The position numbers and the translations under genes are program-made. 64,000 nucleotides of DNA from Chrysopilus asiliformis (lineage: Eukaryota; Arthropoda; Insecta; Diptera; Rhagionidae), in NCBI GenBank assembly GCA_964034945.1, contig OZ035961.1, positions 492,001 to 556,000 of the forward strand, written 5' to 3'. Under the pieces are notes generated by a model. That model did no database searches. It saw only the letters and a program-made list of their open reading frames with translations, and had not been told where the DNA came from. Positions 1-14,172 of the stretch are shown in pieces; within the stretch, counting starts at the first letter, position 1; each line of letters starts with the position of its first letter.

Positions 1-3000
1 CGTCATTAATTCATATGATAATTTCATCCATTCACTAGCTGGCAAATTTATCGCGTGACTTGTCCTGAGTTAGATTCAGCGTCTTAGCATATACGAGAAC
101 TTTAGGAAAAATATCTTTAGATAGACAACGATCTTTTATTTAAAGAGTTAGAAACAACTTCTTGAAAACAGAATTCGCCACTACTCATATATGAATAAAA
201 TGTTATCTTCCTTAGCCCCTTCGTAGTGTGCTGCTTTATGAATTAGAAATAAATTTCGTTTGATCTTTTAGTATTGGTAGCAATCCTGCAAAAAATGTAT
301 AGCGTTCGCTGTTTAAGACATGTCATACATACTCTTTTATATATATATATGTTATTATATTGAAAACCAGTTTCGAGGAGTTCTTAAAGAGATGGTATTG
401 GCCCCTGAAGATTATATTCTATGTTAGAAGACAAGCAACTAGTTTTTATATCATTCAAGCAATAATTCATTCACTTTGATTGTTGGCTTTGAGTTTGGCT
501 TAAAATATTATTGTGAAGTTGCTTCTAATAACATGATCGTATAGTCATACCCTTTTCGTCCGGAAAAGGTATAAAAGACAGTCGAACACGGATAAAAATA
601 TCTAATCAAATGTTTTTTTGAAACTATCTTCGTTCTAACAAACATTTACACAAATACTTAATTTCTATTGTATTAACATTTTTCATGCCCAAGAAAAAAA
701 AATCTAAATGCCAGGTGGCATTGGCAAGAAAGTTGTGCAATTCGGTTGCAGAAACTGAATTTTCAAGTTTGCTTAGATTCTAAATATTGATTCCTGCTGC
801 AATCATATTGCGAAACTTTTTTTTTTGCTATAGTATGCAGGCTGTAAATTCATTTTGTTTCACAAATTTATCTTCTTCCCCTCACTTTCAAAAAGTAAAT
901 AATATAGACCTAAAATTTGAGCTCAATAAGGCTTGGAATCAGAAATTTTGATAGTATTTGACCATTTTCCATCAGAAGGCATTCGTCAAAATTTAATTCA
1001 AATCGGTCGAGTTGTTTTTGAAACTGGAAAGCGAGATGGGATTTTGGTTTCGTTTGTCTTTTCTACCTTGAAAAGAAAAGGTGCTAAAATTGTGATTTTA
1101 CATTCTTCGTAAAAATTTCAATTGGAACCAATTTTATAAAGCGTATTTTTTCATGATTTTGACAGTCACTACTGTCTCTTTTTTTAAAAAAAAAAAAGGA
1201 ATTCCCCCTGCCACTGTGAAACAGCACTTAAAATTGCAATGAGAATGTGTATACAAATAAGAAAAAAATCGCGCAGAGAAAAAAAAAATCAAATCGCCTG
1301 TTCTCTAGATGCCACCTGAGTTCACCTTCATTTTACTCTGCCCCATTCGATTCCATAACCAAGTGAGGTTTAAAGTTTCCCTGTCGTCAATCCTGTTGCC
1401 ATTTCATGAGTAATGGTTATGTAATATTCTGGCATATAATTTTAATTGCCATCGTTCATTTAACAAGTTTCTTATGTTAAAAGTGGTATAGGACAAAAAA
1501 TTGTTTTTTATATAGAAAATCTGACTTCATTGTACGCTATTTATGGCTAAATAAATAATATATCTGTTGTATAATGAACTTTTTGATTAAAATCGGATAT
1601 TTAATTTTGTTACAGAAATAACCACAGAGATAGAGTTCGATAGATATCAGCCCCATCGAACTATAGAAAGAATTGCTTGAATTGGGGAGATTCCTTCAGC
1701 AAAAAAAAAAAGAAAAAACATCGAAAATAAGTTGCAGGTCCAAATGTTGTGAATCATGCGCCAACTTCCATGGAATGATTTCAACTTGAACTTGAAATGA
1801 AAACGGTGAGTTAAATCGATAAAATGACAACAAAACGGGTTCATGTATGCTCAGCATATTTTATGTAGTTTTATGTATTCCATGTGTGCGTAAGAAACGT
1901 GAAAATAAGAGTTCTTTACATTATTTCGTCGGTCACACAAGCAAAAGGCCATTTTTCGTTTTGAAATGGAATCGAAAAGCAGAGCTTGAGAAATGCGTTA
2001 ATGTTCTCAATGAATGAATTGAATAGATAGAAATTTGTGCGGGGTGCGGTGAACAGTCTCGATAAATCGTCTACAAAAATAAGCTTTTAAAGTGCGTATT
2101 TTCAAATATATGTTTATATGTATTTTGTCTAATGATGAGCTTTACATATCTACTAATAGAAAGAGATAGAAATGACCCGAATTTTGTCCAACCAGTTCTC
2201 TAACCAAAATTAGTGAAAATATGCTCCTCCTTGTACGCCCTCTTTTCGTTTAAATGTTTTTCAATTCTTCCAAGATCAAACACTTGACCACCATTTTAGT
2301 TGAAAACCCAATGTAAACAATGGATTTTAATCAAGATTTCCTTCCTCCTATTGGAAATATTCAATCAGACTTAATTATGACCACTTCATGCCCATAATAA
2401 CTTTCAAGAAGATTCATTGAAAGTTTTTTTTTCTGAAGATTACAAGTGTATGTCAACAAAAAATTGTCCTTTAATTGTTACTAAATGGGCAATTTACGTT
2501 TAAGCTGAGTTTAAAAGATTGAATAACCGAAAAATGATTTAAACTCGCTTCAAGTCCTTAGGTCAAGTTTATATTGGATTAAACATCCAGCTCTTAGGGA
2601 TATATTGGATAATGTTTCGTACTCATTGTAAATTAATCTATTGCTTGGGTTTTTCGTGACCTTATTAAAAATTCTAATATTATCAAAATTTTGCTTAAAT
2701 ACCACCCGAATAATTCGAATTTTTATATAAGGATTGAAATATTTCTTATAAATAAAAACTATTCATACAAGAATTTGTTGACACAATTTTTAAGGAGCCT
2801 TTCGTGATTATCTATAGGCAATATAGGCACCTCTTTTTCAAAGTGTGTCGTGTGATAAATTTTCGTCAGAGTTGATATCTTATTGCATGACTGAATTGTT
2901 TATTTAAATTAGACTTCAATTAAAAATTTTACGAAATTAACAAAAATATCCCTCTGTCAACACCAAAAAGAAATTAATAGAATATTGAATCAAACGCTCA

Positions 3001-3523
3001 TGAAGCACTCCGCCTCTACGAATTTTAGGCAAATTGCGTCGTTTTCTTTCAAAAATTAAAAACACATCTATAGATATCTCTTTTCTATGCTCATCTGCCC
3101 GTTGTTAAACTAGTTTCTACTCTTGAAAATCCATCGAAAATTATATAGAGACTCGGTTGTGTACTTCGTAAAAGCTTAATTTTATCTTCGTTTAAGAAAA
3201 CCAGAAAATCAGCTGATATCGATAAAAGTGTTGTGTCGCCTAAACTTTAAAATTGTATGTTTACAAACATATCAATTTATATATTTTCTACCGCATGTTT
3301 ACATCATCATGTAAGTAAAAGCTCCATCGGATAACAATTCGTTAAAAAAAAAATTTTCAAGTTTCAACAAATTTTCCATAGAAAAAGCTTCCGTAGAGTG
3401 GTTCGTGTCTCCGATAGACTTTGAAAATTCAAATATTTCGTTAAATAATTTTACAAAAGTACATGAAATGTTTCCATGAATAGTTAACAAATATTTTAAG
3501 ATTTTTTAAAAATATATTTCCAC
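1..3523. other. Non-coding stretch upstream of mir-317
   Basis: AT-rich sequence with poly-A/T runs and no open frame resembling a protein. It lies 5' of mir-317 on the same strand and may be intron or exon of the microRNA primary transcript. A short dispersed motif (about 990-1030) resembles copies at 25.56 and 38.6 kb. No promoter can be placed with confidence. Confidence 0.5.
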
Positions 3524-3524
3524 T

Positions 3525-3602
3525 TTTGTTGCTGGGATACACTCTGTGCTCGCTCTGTACTATGGTAGTGAACACAGCTGGTGGTATCTCAGTTACAATG
3601 CT
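3525..3602 (+). ncRNA. mir-317: mir-317 microRNA hairpin
   Basis: The 3' arm at 3569-3593 begins TGAACACAGCTGGTGGTATC and continues TCAGT, which I recognise as the conserved arthropod miR-317-3p. The 5' arm (3531-3554, GCTGGGATACACTCTGTGCT...) pairs with it across a short loop, giving a typical pre-miRNA foldback. The TCAGT 3' end, rather than the drosophilid ending I remember, fits mosquitoes and other insects. It is the first member of the mir-317/277/34 cluster and lies 12.7 kb upstream of mir-277 on the same strand. A strong splice-donor match (AATG|GTAAGT, GT at 3695) follows about 90 bp downstream, consistent with processing from a spliced long transcript. Confidence 0.95.
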
Positions 3603-6600
3603 GGACGAAATTCGATTTTATCAATAAAAATTTAAAAAAAATGTTCCAGTGAAATAGTTTTGTCGGGCAGTGGAACAATATCATCATCTAAATGGTAAGT
3701 ATTCTTTTAATTATCCAGTTTTTAGCAAATGACAAAATTTTCTTATTCTAAAGTCAATTTAAATGTTTTCGCCTCGGACTATGCAATTAGGCTTTCACAA
3801 GATTTAGAGGCTGTAGCAAATTTTTATATTGTTAACACATTTGATTTTTAAATGTTTATAATTTTGTCAATTACACAACATTGATAGATTTTTTAAATTG
3901 CAACTTCTTAACTTGTCAATACCATAATATCGCTATATTTCAAACCATGCTAGGTTAAGTTTTTTAACGAATTCTTAGAAGGTCTACATATAGAAAAGTA
4001 TGATAAAAGAAAGGTTAACTCTTCGATGTGTAGAATTTTTTTTAATTGCTACAAATGTTTGCGTCATGGCGGTCATTATGATTGGTTTCGACTGTGTTTC
4101 CAACCAAAAATAATAAAAAAAAGTTGTCATCCGAAATGATGACTTAACAATTGCAATTGTGCTATTTTGCGCATTAAAATCTTTCAAAATTTATGTGTGT
4201 CATTCCCGAATTTTATTTCGTCCTTTTACCTAACAATTTGGGACACTTGCCGTGATAAAAATTAGTTATTTAGATCAATGTTGCTTAAAAATGAGAAAAA
4301 AGAAGAAATTCTTATACCAACCAAACGATATATAGACTAATATAGATAGAAAATGGGGTTTGTGCCAAAAAAAAAAAAAAAATTGTGCCAATTTAATGCA
4401 CATCAATACCGTACGTAACGAAAATTTATCCTTATATACCTACCATTGCGAGATACAATCAAACCGATTTATTTTGTCAACTAACATAAATTTAAAATTT
4501 TTAGTAATCTGTGTCGTTGTGCCATTGGCAAGAAACTTACATTAACAAAATCTCTGTGAACCAAATGGTTCAAGTCACTGCAATTTTATGTTGAATGTGT
4601 AGAAATGATGTTAAATTGCGGACTATGACTGTGAAATTTAAGAAATCATACTATGGTAGCTCATCGAAACATGATTTTAATTAAATGACTCGATCAATTA
4701 GTAGATGATCAAATTACTACTGAAAAATGTTTTTAAATCCCTATTACAAGGTTTATGGATGTGTAAATTCTTGCTCTCTACAGAACCATGCTAATGGAAC
4801 ATGCACAATATCGAAAAAATCTCTTCTTTCCACTCTAAATCTGTCGATTTGATGCATTTTTCTATACCATTCAATCATTTGATGTTTTGTATTTAATTGC
4901 ATCTTGCACGGAAAATTTATTAATTACAGTTTTCTAAGAAGTTATACTTCGAATAATTATACTTAGTTGCATTTCGAGGGTAAGCATGCTTTATGGTCCG
5001 CACGAAAGATTAATTGGGGATGAACATCTTATTGACCTAAATAATATTACTAACGTCTGTATAGTATAGTATATACGAGTATATCATTGAAGCATATCAA
5101 GATTTTTCCGCAAATATGCCTGCATCGAGATCTATTTCGAATCTGAAGATGTTTGCAGTGCAACCGTTAATCAATTTTGAAATTTCCTTTGCGAAAAAAA
5201 AGTTCGCTTCAAAAATAGACCATTAAAATGACCTTTCCGATATATGAAAATGTTAGATAAGCTTGCGTTAGAGTATCCAACAGATGCAAGTCTTAGATTT
5301 GTTCCTTTTAAATTTTACAATACATGACGAGGGAACTATTATCGTGTTTGAAATTTTTCATAATTTACTTGGCTTATTCCGGGTATAAAATAGCTGACAA
5401 AAATCTAACTATTAATCCGGTAACACATTCACCTTTTCGAGATACTCGTTTCTACTTTGATAAAATTCCCAAGTTCCCCATGTCCAATAAAATCACGAGC
5501 CAAAAACTTTCGCACTTTCCAATGGCTATTTTTAAGTAATAAAAAAGATTCCTTCACACCCAATCCGATTGCATTTTGCATTCTCGTCTCTTAAAATTGA
5601 CCAGTTTTTCGTTCACAACCGTTAATGCGGCCACTATAATTACATTAAAAACAAAAGAAAATTATTTAGCTAAAAATAAATCTGTTTGTGCGAAGCTTTA
5701 TTCAAAACAAACTCAATTACGAGATTCGAAGCCAAAATTTTATATAAAACCATTGTTTTATTCAAAAAAAAATTGCGCGATCTAAATAAAAAAAAATTCG
5801 AACGGAATTAACGAGATTCTAATTAAAAGAAAACCCATATTTAAAAGTGTGAAATTCTTTTTGATTGCTTTCTTTTTAATCTGACTGTATCATTTATTCA
5901 ATTGTATTTTACAAAAATACATTTTACTAAAAGCTTTCTATTTCCTTAGCTCCAAAAATAACAAAATTTATTAAGTAATCTTAACAGACGGCGAAGAATT
6001 TTTCAAACGTACTTTTTTTTTTGTTTTTATTTATTTTTTCTTTTATTTGATCATATGAATCAGAAATGTTTTAAAATCGTCTTCAATTCTTATTTTGAAA
6101 AGATTTCGTTAATAATTTTATTGCTCGAACTTTGATCGTATGAGACAGCTCTTGTTAGCAGTATTTACAGAAGCTCTAAAATATTTCTCTTCTTCTTGGT
6201 AAAAATTTGTATTCCTTAATTGTTTCAATCTAAAATGAATTTTTTTAGCTTATACTGCAAAAGATTGAAATTTTTGTTTCAAAATAGATTTCTTTTTTAA
6301 AATTTTTGAACAATAATTTTACCTTTCTAAAGATTGTTCCTTTGAACGTAGACTCAAAAGCTAGGTTAAAATTTTGATAATTTGAAATGAAAGCATTCAA
6401 ATTTTCAAGAAAATTTTTGCTAGCATTGGCAACACGTAGAATTACCAAAGATCAGCAAAAAATTCATAAACAAAGTCAAGTTTATTTAATTTTGTGAAAT
6501 GTTTGTAAGTGCAATCAAAAAAGCTTATAGCTGAACTTTTGTTACAAATTTCCAAAAAAAAAAATGAAGTATAAATAAATGTTTCCCATTTACATGGTGC

Positions 6601-9600
6601 AGAATTTTGAAGGTAGGAACGTTTATTCCGATATTTAGCTCACATTCAAAAAAGGATCTTTGATAAGACTCCTACGGAATCCATAGGAGATCTGACAAAT
6701 AAAACCACCCAAAAGTCTTCCATGTCATATTATTTGTCACTTTTTATATTTCCACCTCGCAACATAATTTGCCAAATCAAGAACCATCTTTTTTTTATCG
6801 TTGTTTCGTTTGGCTGTCGTTTTGAGCGTTTTAAAGTCACATTCGAATTTTAAATCATTGGCCCGAGCTTTAAATATGCTTGGCACACATAAAACACTCT
6901 CTTACGAAACATATTTTTTTCTCTCAGTTGATGGTGGTATGTTGTGAGGCCGAGGTGTTTAAAAATTCTAATTATTCAGAAAAATCTTTTTACTCTTTCC
7001 GAACCAGCACGTCGCCAGTCCGTTCCGTATTCTGATAATGGTGACTTTTTTCAACCACGACAACAACAAAAAAACGACTATAGAGTTTCCGTTGTAGAAA
7101 GCACAAATTTTCGTGTATAAAAGTTATGTCGTGTGGACACAGCATATGTTTTTATAAGAAAATCAGTTTGATTGTGTGACTTTTCGAAGAAAATCTCGAA
7201 AAGCTTTTGATTACACCATGATGGGGCCGAGGAGAGTAGAGTCGAGTAAAATACAGTACAGTAGCATATGGTCGATTCGTTTCCGAGCATGTATTGTTCT
7301 CGATTGCAGTGGAAAAGATTTTATTTTCATATAAAATCGGTCTCTCTTCAGCTCTACACAACACGCGAATTTTCCTCCACGTTTAATTTATTTGAATTTT
7401 CTTTTTTAAGTGTTTTTTTTTATCTCGTTTATTCTTCTATTCTAACAATATGATATAGAGTTTTTTTTTGTTTCTAAATTTTCTATTCGGAAACTGTTTT
7501 GAAAGCTATCGGTTGCAGTATTTCGTTCGACAGTCAGTCAGTGTTAATTTATTCACCGAATCAACAACACAACATTATAAAAAATCTACTATAATCATTT
7601 GGAAAAATATTTATTTTGATTTTTAATTTTTTTTTTAAACAAATGCAGTTTAATTACTGTAAAACGGTTCAGAAATTTGATTCGGATTTAAATAATTTTC
7701 TCTCATCGGAGTTGTGATTCCGTATGGAGTTTATAATTTAGAAAAACCTTTTCATCTACAAAATTATTGGATTAATAGACGTGTGACATTCATAAAATCA
7801 ACGGCAAAAGGTTTATAAAAACGATTCTATAATTTAGGAACAGTTGGTAATTCTCACACTTGCGGCAACGGATCTATTTCACTTCAAATTAGGAGAGTTG
7901 TAATTTAGTGAATGAGTGACTAAACAGCGTATAAATAATATAGAAAATTATGGTTAAATAGATCTATGAGTATGAGTGAAAGTTACGGGAAGAAATTCTA
8001 TTTTGGTTGCATTTGTAAGGTTTTAAAATGAGGTTGCATCAAAACAATAGCATTATACAAGTTATAATTTAAAATAACAGATTTAAAAAAATACTCTAAT
8101 GCAGTCATTTTGGATGTAAAATTGTAAAATTCAACCTTCAATAATAATATTAGTGCCTTTGTAAGTTTCCTTGCAGCAGCTTTTGGCAACTTCAAGGCCA
8201 TTTTAACCGGCATGCACAACTTTGATTAAATAACCTCCATAAAATGTATGGATTTCCATTGAAAAAATTACTCATTGTGCAACATTGTATCATGCATTTA
8301 TTGCATTTCCGACTGTACGGCTTATGCAACTCGATGCACCACCATCAAATAAGCGATTTGTCACACAAGGCAAATGTAACCTGCAACAACATTACAGAGG
8401 TGAAAAAAAACCAGCTAGCTTTGAAATGATCTAATAGCATACAAAGTTTAGCGCGCTAGTGTGATAGTTGCGAGCAAACAAGTGCATGTGCATAGCAAAT
8501 TTTAATTGAGGGTTTCTATCATCCATCCCTTTGCCCCTGCTTCAGCTCAGAATTATCTATTTTTACACCGTGCAAATAAGTTATCTGTGGCGATTTTCAC
8601 GAGTAATAGATTCCAATCACTAGATTTTCTTAAATATGTTTGTGCGCATTAATGGATGGATAATTATACGAGTATCTCTTGAATATTTCTTTTTCAATTT
8701 GAATTGTTCTAGCACAAGGTAGGCATTTTTGTACTTTTCAAGTTTTCAATCAATTTATGCAGCTTTTCACGGTCTTTATTCTGTATATATGTTTGTATTT
8801 CTGGCTAATTGCTGCAATCATAATTATTATATCTCCAGAGAGTATTCGAGTATCATAGGTTAAAGTTTAATTCTCGAAAATGGAAAAAATATTCAAAAAT
8901 GGTGCGATGACATTAGAACATAAAGGTGAGACCCAGTTTCAAAACTACATTTATGTACGTTTAAATTTACTTGATTTTCTTTTGCTTCTCTTGTCCCCAT
9001 CATTTTGGTCAAGGGGTTTTTTCGGTGTACATACCTAAGTATCTACTCGTATAGAGTTGGCATTTGGCCAAGGGAACTTTTTCTTAATTCAGTTGTTGAA
9101 GTCGATATTGCATACATTTCCCATACTACAAACCATGCTGGGTGAAAATATATACAAATGGGTTTAAATTATCTCTTATGTGTATTACAAATTCTGTACT
9201 GAGGGTATACTTTGGTATGGCAGGACATATCCCTCATTTTTCTATCTACCAACCCCCATTGCACTGTGCCTGATCGGATTCACAACGAATGCATTTCCGC
9301 GCAGTGGAGATTATCGTTCGATTTGACATATTTGATGTCATTGAGGAATTATTTTTGTTGCTGCACATTCTCGTGTTTATACTTTATTTTCTTAGAGTAG
9401 ATCGTTGTTTTTTGCTATTACAAGTTTATGCAATAGAATATTGCAATGCCACACTATTGCTATTATGACCTAGCCCCGGAATTATCACGCGATGATTCGT
9501 ATAACATATACGTGTATATTACTAAACTACATTTATCGGATATTGCTCAGTAATCGTATCTAACAGATATTTTGTAGTATGTTTCGTAAGCATATTAAAT

Positions 9601-12600
9601 ATTTTATGCACATTGCATCGTTTAAGCAAAGATTAGATAACTAAAGATAAGAAACAATACAACTTTTCACAAAACTTTTAAAGTGTATGAAAAATATTGA
9701 AGAATTTTAAATCTCAATTCAAATACAATAATATTATTGATTTTGTGATAGTTAAAATATTCGTTTTGCAAGGCATACTAAAGATTCCATTTCCGCTGTC
9801 GAATTCTTTTCAACATTTGTTCTAGGATTCTTATCTTTACTTACCTAATCTTTGATTTACCGTTGAAAAATTTCTAAAATACGTACACGTTACAAATTGT
9901 GATTATTTAGCCTACTCGAATCCTTATGACCTTAATTTTAATCACGTAAAATGTGTACCCCCTAACGGTAGTTAGAACTCACTCTACATAGAAATGGAAA
10001 ATCTTGCCTCAATCTATAAAATCTGGGTCACAAATTTATTTATGTGAAATTAAAATTCGTTGAAGCATACACATTAGTCTTATTAATGCCTAGTTGACAT
10101 TAGGCTTGTTGACATTAGACACAACTAGTATAATGGCAGGTGCTTTTTGAACTAGCATCAAACTACTTGGAAACTTTTAATTTTTTGTAAATTATCCTAA
10201 TGTATGCCCACAGGGATGTTCATCAAAATATCACGCTAATTTTCGCATTTTCGAACCCCACCGCCCCCTCTCGTTTCGCATACCTCTCGTACTAAAAATC
10301 TCGTAAAATCTCGTAAAAAAAATATTACCAGAGTGTTGTTTTGCGTTCTCAATATTTTAAACATAAAAGGAGACCTTAATCTCTTTTTGAAACCTGAATT
10401 TTTTTTGTATTCCGAGTTCAGCATTTTGAACAAAAACCACATTTTTCTTGGAAATGTGACCAAATGATTTACAATCGCCACCAGGGAATAAAGAAAAAGT
10501 ATGTATCGAATGTTCTTGATAAGATAATGAAAAACATGTATAATGTGATAGATATTTCATATCACCTACTCGTTTTATTTTCTGAATGAAATCCTTATCG
10601 TCGTCTAGCTGGCTGCATGGTGTAAAAGTGACGCCTATTTTAAATTCACAGACAATAAAAAATGTAATAAAAAATATTCTTTAGTTTAGTGAACTTATTC
10701 CAAAATAGTCAGACTTTTAAAGCTTTATCAGTAAAAAATTTGGTGGCTTTTTTGCACAACTTTTTTTTTGTTTTTGTAACACTGATGGGAAAGTAGCATA
10801 ACACAGAGGATTTAAATATTTTTTTCTGGTATAAACAATTTAATAGTTTTCAAAATTTTAATCTCTTTTGAAAATAGTGCACCTTTTATCATATTGATAT
10901 AAATATTAAGCTTCAATTGCTATGCAATAGACTTGTTACCATTAAATATTTCGGGAATTCTCTAAATTTAATTGCAAACTAAAAATACTATTCAGAACGA
11001 TTTACTTTAGACAAAAACAAAATTGAAAACTATAGCTGAGCAATATTTAGCAACTATTTCCCACTCGACTTTTAAGTTTCGAACTAGATTTCCTAATTTT
11101 TAGTCAGAAACGTATTCTAATATGTCACATGGTCGAATATTGAACATTTTCTTCAGTCACATACTCGTATTTTCATCTAATGGCTACTCATTACGCGTCC
11201 AATAGTATGTTTTCGTACATAGAATCGGTAGATGTGATTTTTTGGGAACACAATGTGAATACACCGAGAGTGCTTAAATATGCAAGGTGACCAAAATAGA
11301 CTTCAAAGTATCTTCACGTTGTATTTTTTTTTACTGAATTCTAGACTAATAGACAACGACATCAGATCAGCGATAGTCAAAGGTGTTTTAATATTATGTC
11401 GGTAAAAATTTGTTCTTAATAATTTATTAAAACGATCACTAGTCCGTGAAGTGCAACGAGAAATAAATGAATCTGGGAAGGCTGCAATGCATTTGTGTTT
11501 AAAAAGCAACTTCGCACAATGTTTTAAATGTGGGATTTTCCCAAATGTATAATAAATGCATAGCTTTTTCATACTTTCTTTTCGTGAACCTTTCAAGATC
11601 AGATGATCACGCAATCGAAACGTTTATGACGTCTTCAAATATTAGTAAGTCGAAGAAAGATAGAAAAATTCCACACATATTACTTTCACCAACTACTTAA
11701 CAGTAAAGTGGTAAGCATAACTTAGTGTAATGTAGCCAGTAAAATGGGCACTTAATCAAACCGATTGAGTGAAAAGCAATACGCCGTTATGCTTGACTGT
11801 CGTGTTTCAAGTCTTAAAAAATATTGTTTGATTTTTTACACTAAAAACATAAAAGTTGAAAAACCAATCGACATTCGATGGCTTTTATTGATTACGTATT
11901 CCATATGTACACCACTTATCGGCTAATTATGACCTTCGGCGTTTTGTTTGCAGCACGATTAAATGATCACGACAAAAACACTAATTGTAAGTAGGGATCC
12001 TCTTGAGATGTCGCGATGACAAAAAACAACTGGAAAGATCGTAAAAAGATTGATGGCATTTCTTATGAATTTTTCTTGTGAATTTTTCGATCTATCTAGT
12101 TTCAACAAAGAGAACGATGTTTATTACCTAGAAAGATGTTATGCACATTCATATTACGTGACAAGTTCCAATTTTTCTCTAAATTTGGTCTCTTCGACAC
12201 AAATCAGATTTGCCTTAGAAACTGAAAAAAAACCGACATTTTTCTGGGCTCAATATAATTTTTGTTTGAAGAGCCAATTTTCGTCGTTTCAAATCCTCCG
12301 TCCCCACGTTCAGGCTCATCGAGATTTTTTTGTATGGGCTGGAGTTTATAACCTCCCCCTCTCCCTCTTAAATTTGTTACGTATTTTATGGTTAGCACAA
12401 TTATGTTTGGGAAAAAAAATTTCTTGATGCAGCAAATACATATACAATAATAGAGTACGGTTAAAAACCTTTTTGATGGTCCTCCTAATTTTTCTAGGAA
12501 AAAAACATGAATTGTGAGAATTTTTTTCCTTTTCCTACTCCTACTAGGACACTTTCTGCAGAAGGGGTGGTTTGAAACGCTAAAATTTTAGTAGAAGCGG

Positions 12601-14065
12601 TCAAGTGGTTTTCAAGTGGGTAGATTTCCCACTTTTCAAAACGCAATTTATTCGTGCAATGTTCCTCGGTATCCCTTTTGGAAAAAATGACTAATAATTA
12701 ATAGATTTTTAGAGTAGGTATATGTATTGAAAACTCCAGCGGGCCTTTGGCAACATCGTCTTATTTGTAGTACGAAACAAACTTTCGTAACATAAGCCAT
12801 AATTCATAGTCGGATAAAAAATATTCATTTGAAGGTGTTAAAAACATGAAAACACAATAAAAGCAAACCTAACTAATAAATATCATAGAGAGAAGAAAAA
12901 TGAATTGAAAATGAAAAAAAAAAACTAAAAAAGCTCATAAAGTGGTATTTGTGTTGGAAATTCATTTATATCGCTGAAATGGTTAAACTTATGCTACATC
13001 GCGAGTCTTGATGGCTGGATTGCGCTAAAAATCTATTAAAAGTTTTCTTTCACAAAACACCAACTCGCCAGCGTTTTTCCAGACGTGCCACATGACCGGC
13101 TTCCCAACATTGCGGAGGGATCAGGGCGTATTATTAGTACTGTATTTCATATATAAAGAGTACCAGTAGATAAATATATTAGACCCACCGCCTTTTTAGC
13201 CGCCCTCACAAAAGCAGTTAACTTGCTATTTTTTCTTCAGAATAATCCAAAACATCTTATGGGGGATGTCATTTGCTCGCAACACACCGAAAACAATTTC
13301 TTAGATGTGTGCACATAAATGTCTGAAGCGTTAAGAAACCAAAGGCAATGAAACAATTAGCAATAATTATATGTGAAGAAAATGAAAAGCTCTTTAATTG
13401 AAAGAAATATGGGCTAAGGTCATCAAAGCCATATTGAAGAATGTTGGAAAATTACTCCAGAATATTTTCATGATAAGTATTTACATGGAAAAAGTATTCT
13501 CCAACTAGAATCAATTTAAATGAGTCCAAATTTGGGTAATGCTAACTCTGCAGTCTACAGTGAAGGTGTGCCTACAGCAATTTTTACAACGTCCTGGCTC
13601 TTTCTACCGAAATGGCAGACTCAGAAATTATGTCAACGAAATTAAATATCGGACAGTGTGGGTTTCAGAAGTTTTTGTTTCTATATAAGTTCACCAATGT
13701 TTCGATTGTGTAACTATTACGAGAATGGTGCAATTTTTTTAAAGCGACGGTCACATTTGTTGCCAAAATTTTCTGCTTATCAATAAAAATTAGTAAAGAG
13801 GTTGAGAATAATTTTGAATCAATCATTTTAATCGGACTTTCACTTGGAAATTGTTTTTAAAATCATATGAAAGTAGAAAAACTCGGAGGTGTTTGTTTGT
13901 AATTTCATATTTCATCCAGTTAAAACACCTAAGCCGATTGACCTCAATTTTTTTTTATTAAATTCAACTGTGTTTTTTCGACTATATCTATCTTTTCATA
14001 ACATTTCATTTCGCTGTCACAATTCTGTTGACTATTTCGTTGATCCTTCATATTGAAATACGGGT
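3603..14065. other. Non-coding interval between mir-317 and mir-277 (part 1)
   Basis: About 10 kb of AT-rich sequence with no recognisable protein. Its longest open frames (about 100-125 codons, for example at 11.3-11.6 and 12.05-12.43 kb) have low-complexity AT-driven composition and no domain. Given the flanking microRNAs on the + strand it is best read as intronic or exonic sequence of their primary transcript. Several TACGAGTA/TACTCGTA 8-mers occur (5084, 8667, 9044, 11162). Confidence 0.5.
7531..7545 (+). promoter_or_regulatory. Candidate initiator (TCAGT) motif
   Basis: The sequence CAGTCAGTCAGTGTT contains two overlapping TCAGT pentamers, the arthropod initiator consensus, in a locally less A-rich stretch. 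It could mark a transcription start on the + strand between mir-317 and mir-277. No TATA box or downstream element was established, and the motif is short enough to arise by chance. Confidence 0.2.
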
Positions 14066-14172
14066 CGTATTCATAGTCGTTTTTAGACTCAGTTTTTCTT
14101 TAATATGAGTTTAAACTGACAGAAAACCACTGTTAAAGAAAAACTATATTTAAAAAAACGACTATGAATACG
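14066..14172. repeat. MITE-like element with 19-bp perfect terminal inverted repeats
   Basis: The left end CGTATTCATAGTCGTTTTT is matched by its exact reverse complement at 14154-14172. Subterminal segments also pair (AGTTTTTCTTTAA against TTAAAGAAAAACT). At 107 bp with no coding capacity it looks like a miniature inverted-repeat transposable element. No clear target-site duplication was seen. Confidence 0.75.

Noticed and set aside
12050..12427. 125-codon + strand open frame
   Set aside because: Phe/Leu/Ser-rich chance frame in AT-rich DNA with no domain, inside the microRNA cluster interval.
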